NCBI GenBank assembly: GCA_023264475.1 | Contig: JAHFMA010000031.1 | Location: 1,214-6,309, forward strand | DNA length: 5,096 bases | Direction of reading: 5' to 3' | Source: Candidatus Parcubacteria bacterium | GTDB lineage: Bacteria > Patescibacteriota > Minisyncoccia > Phycocordibacterales > PALSA-1337 | In this document: positions 4,497 to 5,096 of the stretch, piece by piece | How positions within the stretch are numbered: position 1 is the stretch's first letter | Layout of the letters: the number at the start of each line of letters is the position of its first letter | Made by a program: the position numbers and the translations under genes | Notes under the pieces: model-generated | The model's input: only the letters and a program-made list of their open reading frames with translations | Database searches by the model: none | Told to the model about the DNA's origin: nothing

Positions 4497-5096
4497 ATGA
4501 ACTCTTATATCTGGTTCGCTCTTATCAGCTCCGTCGTGGCTATCGCCTACGGCGCCTTCTTGGCCGCTTCGATCATGAAGAAGCCCGCCGGTAACGCCCG
4601 CATGCAAGAGATCGCCGCCGCCATTCAAGCCGGCGCCAAGGCCTATCTCAACCGCCAGTACCGCACGATCGGCATCATCGCTGCCATTCTCTTCGTGGTC
4701 CTCGGCTTCGCCCTATCGTGGAAGATCGCCCTCGGCTTCCTAGTCGGAGCCATCCTATCCGCCCTAGCTGGTTTCATCGGCATGAATGTGTCGGTGCGCG
4801 CCAATGTCCGCACGGCTGAAGCCGCTCGCCAAGGACTTGCTCCCGCTCTATCCCTCGCCTTCAAGGGCGGATCGGTCACCGGCCTCCTCGTAGTCGGCCT
4901 CGCTCTCCTCGGCGTCACCTCTTTTTACGCCATCACCCGCGATGTCGGCTCGCTCATCGGCTTGGCCTTCGGCGCCTCGCTCATCTCCATCTTCGCGCGT
5001 CTGGGCGGCGGCATCTTCACCAAGGCCGCTGACGTCGGCACCGACCTCGTCGGCAAGGTAGAGGCCGGCATCCCCGAAGACGATCCTCGCAACCCC
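4497..5096 (+). CDS. hppA: Membrane-bound ion-translocating pyrophosphatase, 3' end missing
   Basis: This family hydrolyses pyrophosphate to two phosphates and pumps H+ and/or Na+ across the membrane. The window holds the first 200 residues; full proteins are usually about 670-750 residues with around 16 membrane segments. Visible are an N-terminal segment (about 4-26), the family motif [18 protein letters not shown] (38-55), hydrophobic segments at about 57-75, 78-97, 125-145 and 150-170, then [20 protein letters not shown] (170-189) with the Asp pair D179/D183, and [12 protein letters not shown] (189-200), which leads into the catalytic loop. The residue that separates potassium-dependent from potassium-independent enzymes, and those deciding ion specificity, lie beyond the edge, so subtype cannot be told. 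The ATG at 4497 gives the expected N-terminus. Codons are strongly biased (GCC, ATC, CTC, GGC), suggesting high expression. It is transcribed divergently from the small acidic ORF. Confidence 0.95.
   Translation, partial: MNSYIWFALISSVVAIAYGAFLAASIMKKPAGNARMQEIAAAIQAGAKAYLNRQYRTIGIIAAILFVVLGFALSWKIALGFLVGAILSALAGFIGMNVSVRANVRTAEAARQGLAPALSLAFKGGSVTGLLVVGLALLGVTSFYAITRDVGSLIGLAFGASLISIFARLGGGIFTKAADVGTDLVGKVEAGIPEDDPRNP

Noticed and set aside
4419..4918. Minus-strand frames opposite the start of hppA
   Set aside because: They overlap a clearly recognised conserved gene and its leader; the products lack any family character.
1..5096. Mobile element, CRISPR array, toxin-antitoxin or defence system
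   Set aside because: No transposase, integrase, terminal repeats, spaced direct repeats, nuclease motifs or tRNA-like fold were seen on either strand. The two orphan genes alone do not justify such a call.

Overview
The window is ordinary chromosomal DNA from a bacterium. Stop usage fits the standard bacterial code: two genes end in TGA and one in TAA, and UGA is never read as a sense codon. The conserved genes are GC-rich and codon-biased. The gene mix suggests an uncultured Patescibacteria (CPR)-type genome: a PilB/GspE ATPase without its zinc-binding cysteines, a stand-alone nusA without rimP or infB beside it, a membrane pyrophosphatase, short orphan genes and start codons mostly lacking a Shine-Dalgarno motif. 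This placement is an inference; no rRNA or other phylogenetic marker search was possible.

Layout. Positions 1-1626 (minus strand) hold the N-terminal 542 codons of a PilB/GspE-family secretion ATPase, cut off at the left edge. An intrinsic terminator (1651-1682) separates it from 1700-2395 (minus), an unrecognised protein with two predicted membrane segments. The 274-base gap 2396-2669 carries a near-consensus promoter and folded leader for that gene, plus a weaker promoter candidate and leader hairpin pointing the other way towards nusA (2670-3872, plus). nusA converges on 3938-4324 (minus), a small acidic protein of unknown function; a bidirectional terminator (3894-3921) sits between them. 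The gap 4325-4496 holds a strong promoter for the acidic ORF and, facing right, an extended -10 motif, a terminator-like hairpin and a hairpin that may cover the ribosome site of hppA. hppA (4497-5096, plus) is the N-terminal 200 codons of a membrane-bound pyrophosphatase, cut off at the right edge.

How the genes relate. No gene pair looks like an operon: each gene has its own promoter candidate, and terminators lie between most of them. The three recognised genes serve separate functions: pilus or pseudopilus assembly, transcription elongation/termination control, and ion pumping driven by pyrophosphate. I find no defence system, mobile element, CRISPR array, tRNA or rRNA. The points most worth a second look are the compact regulatory layouts (a terminator next to a near-leaderless start, and a promoter abutting a terminator hairpin) and the two orphan genes.
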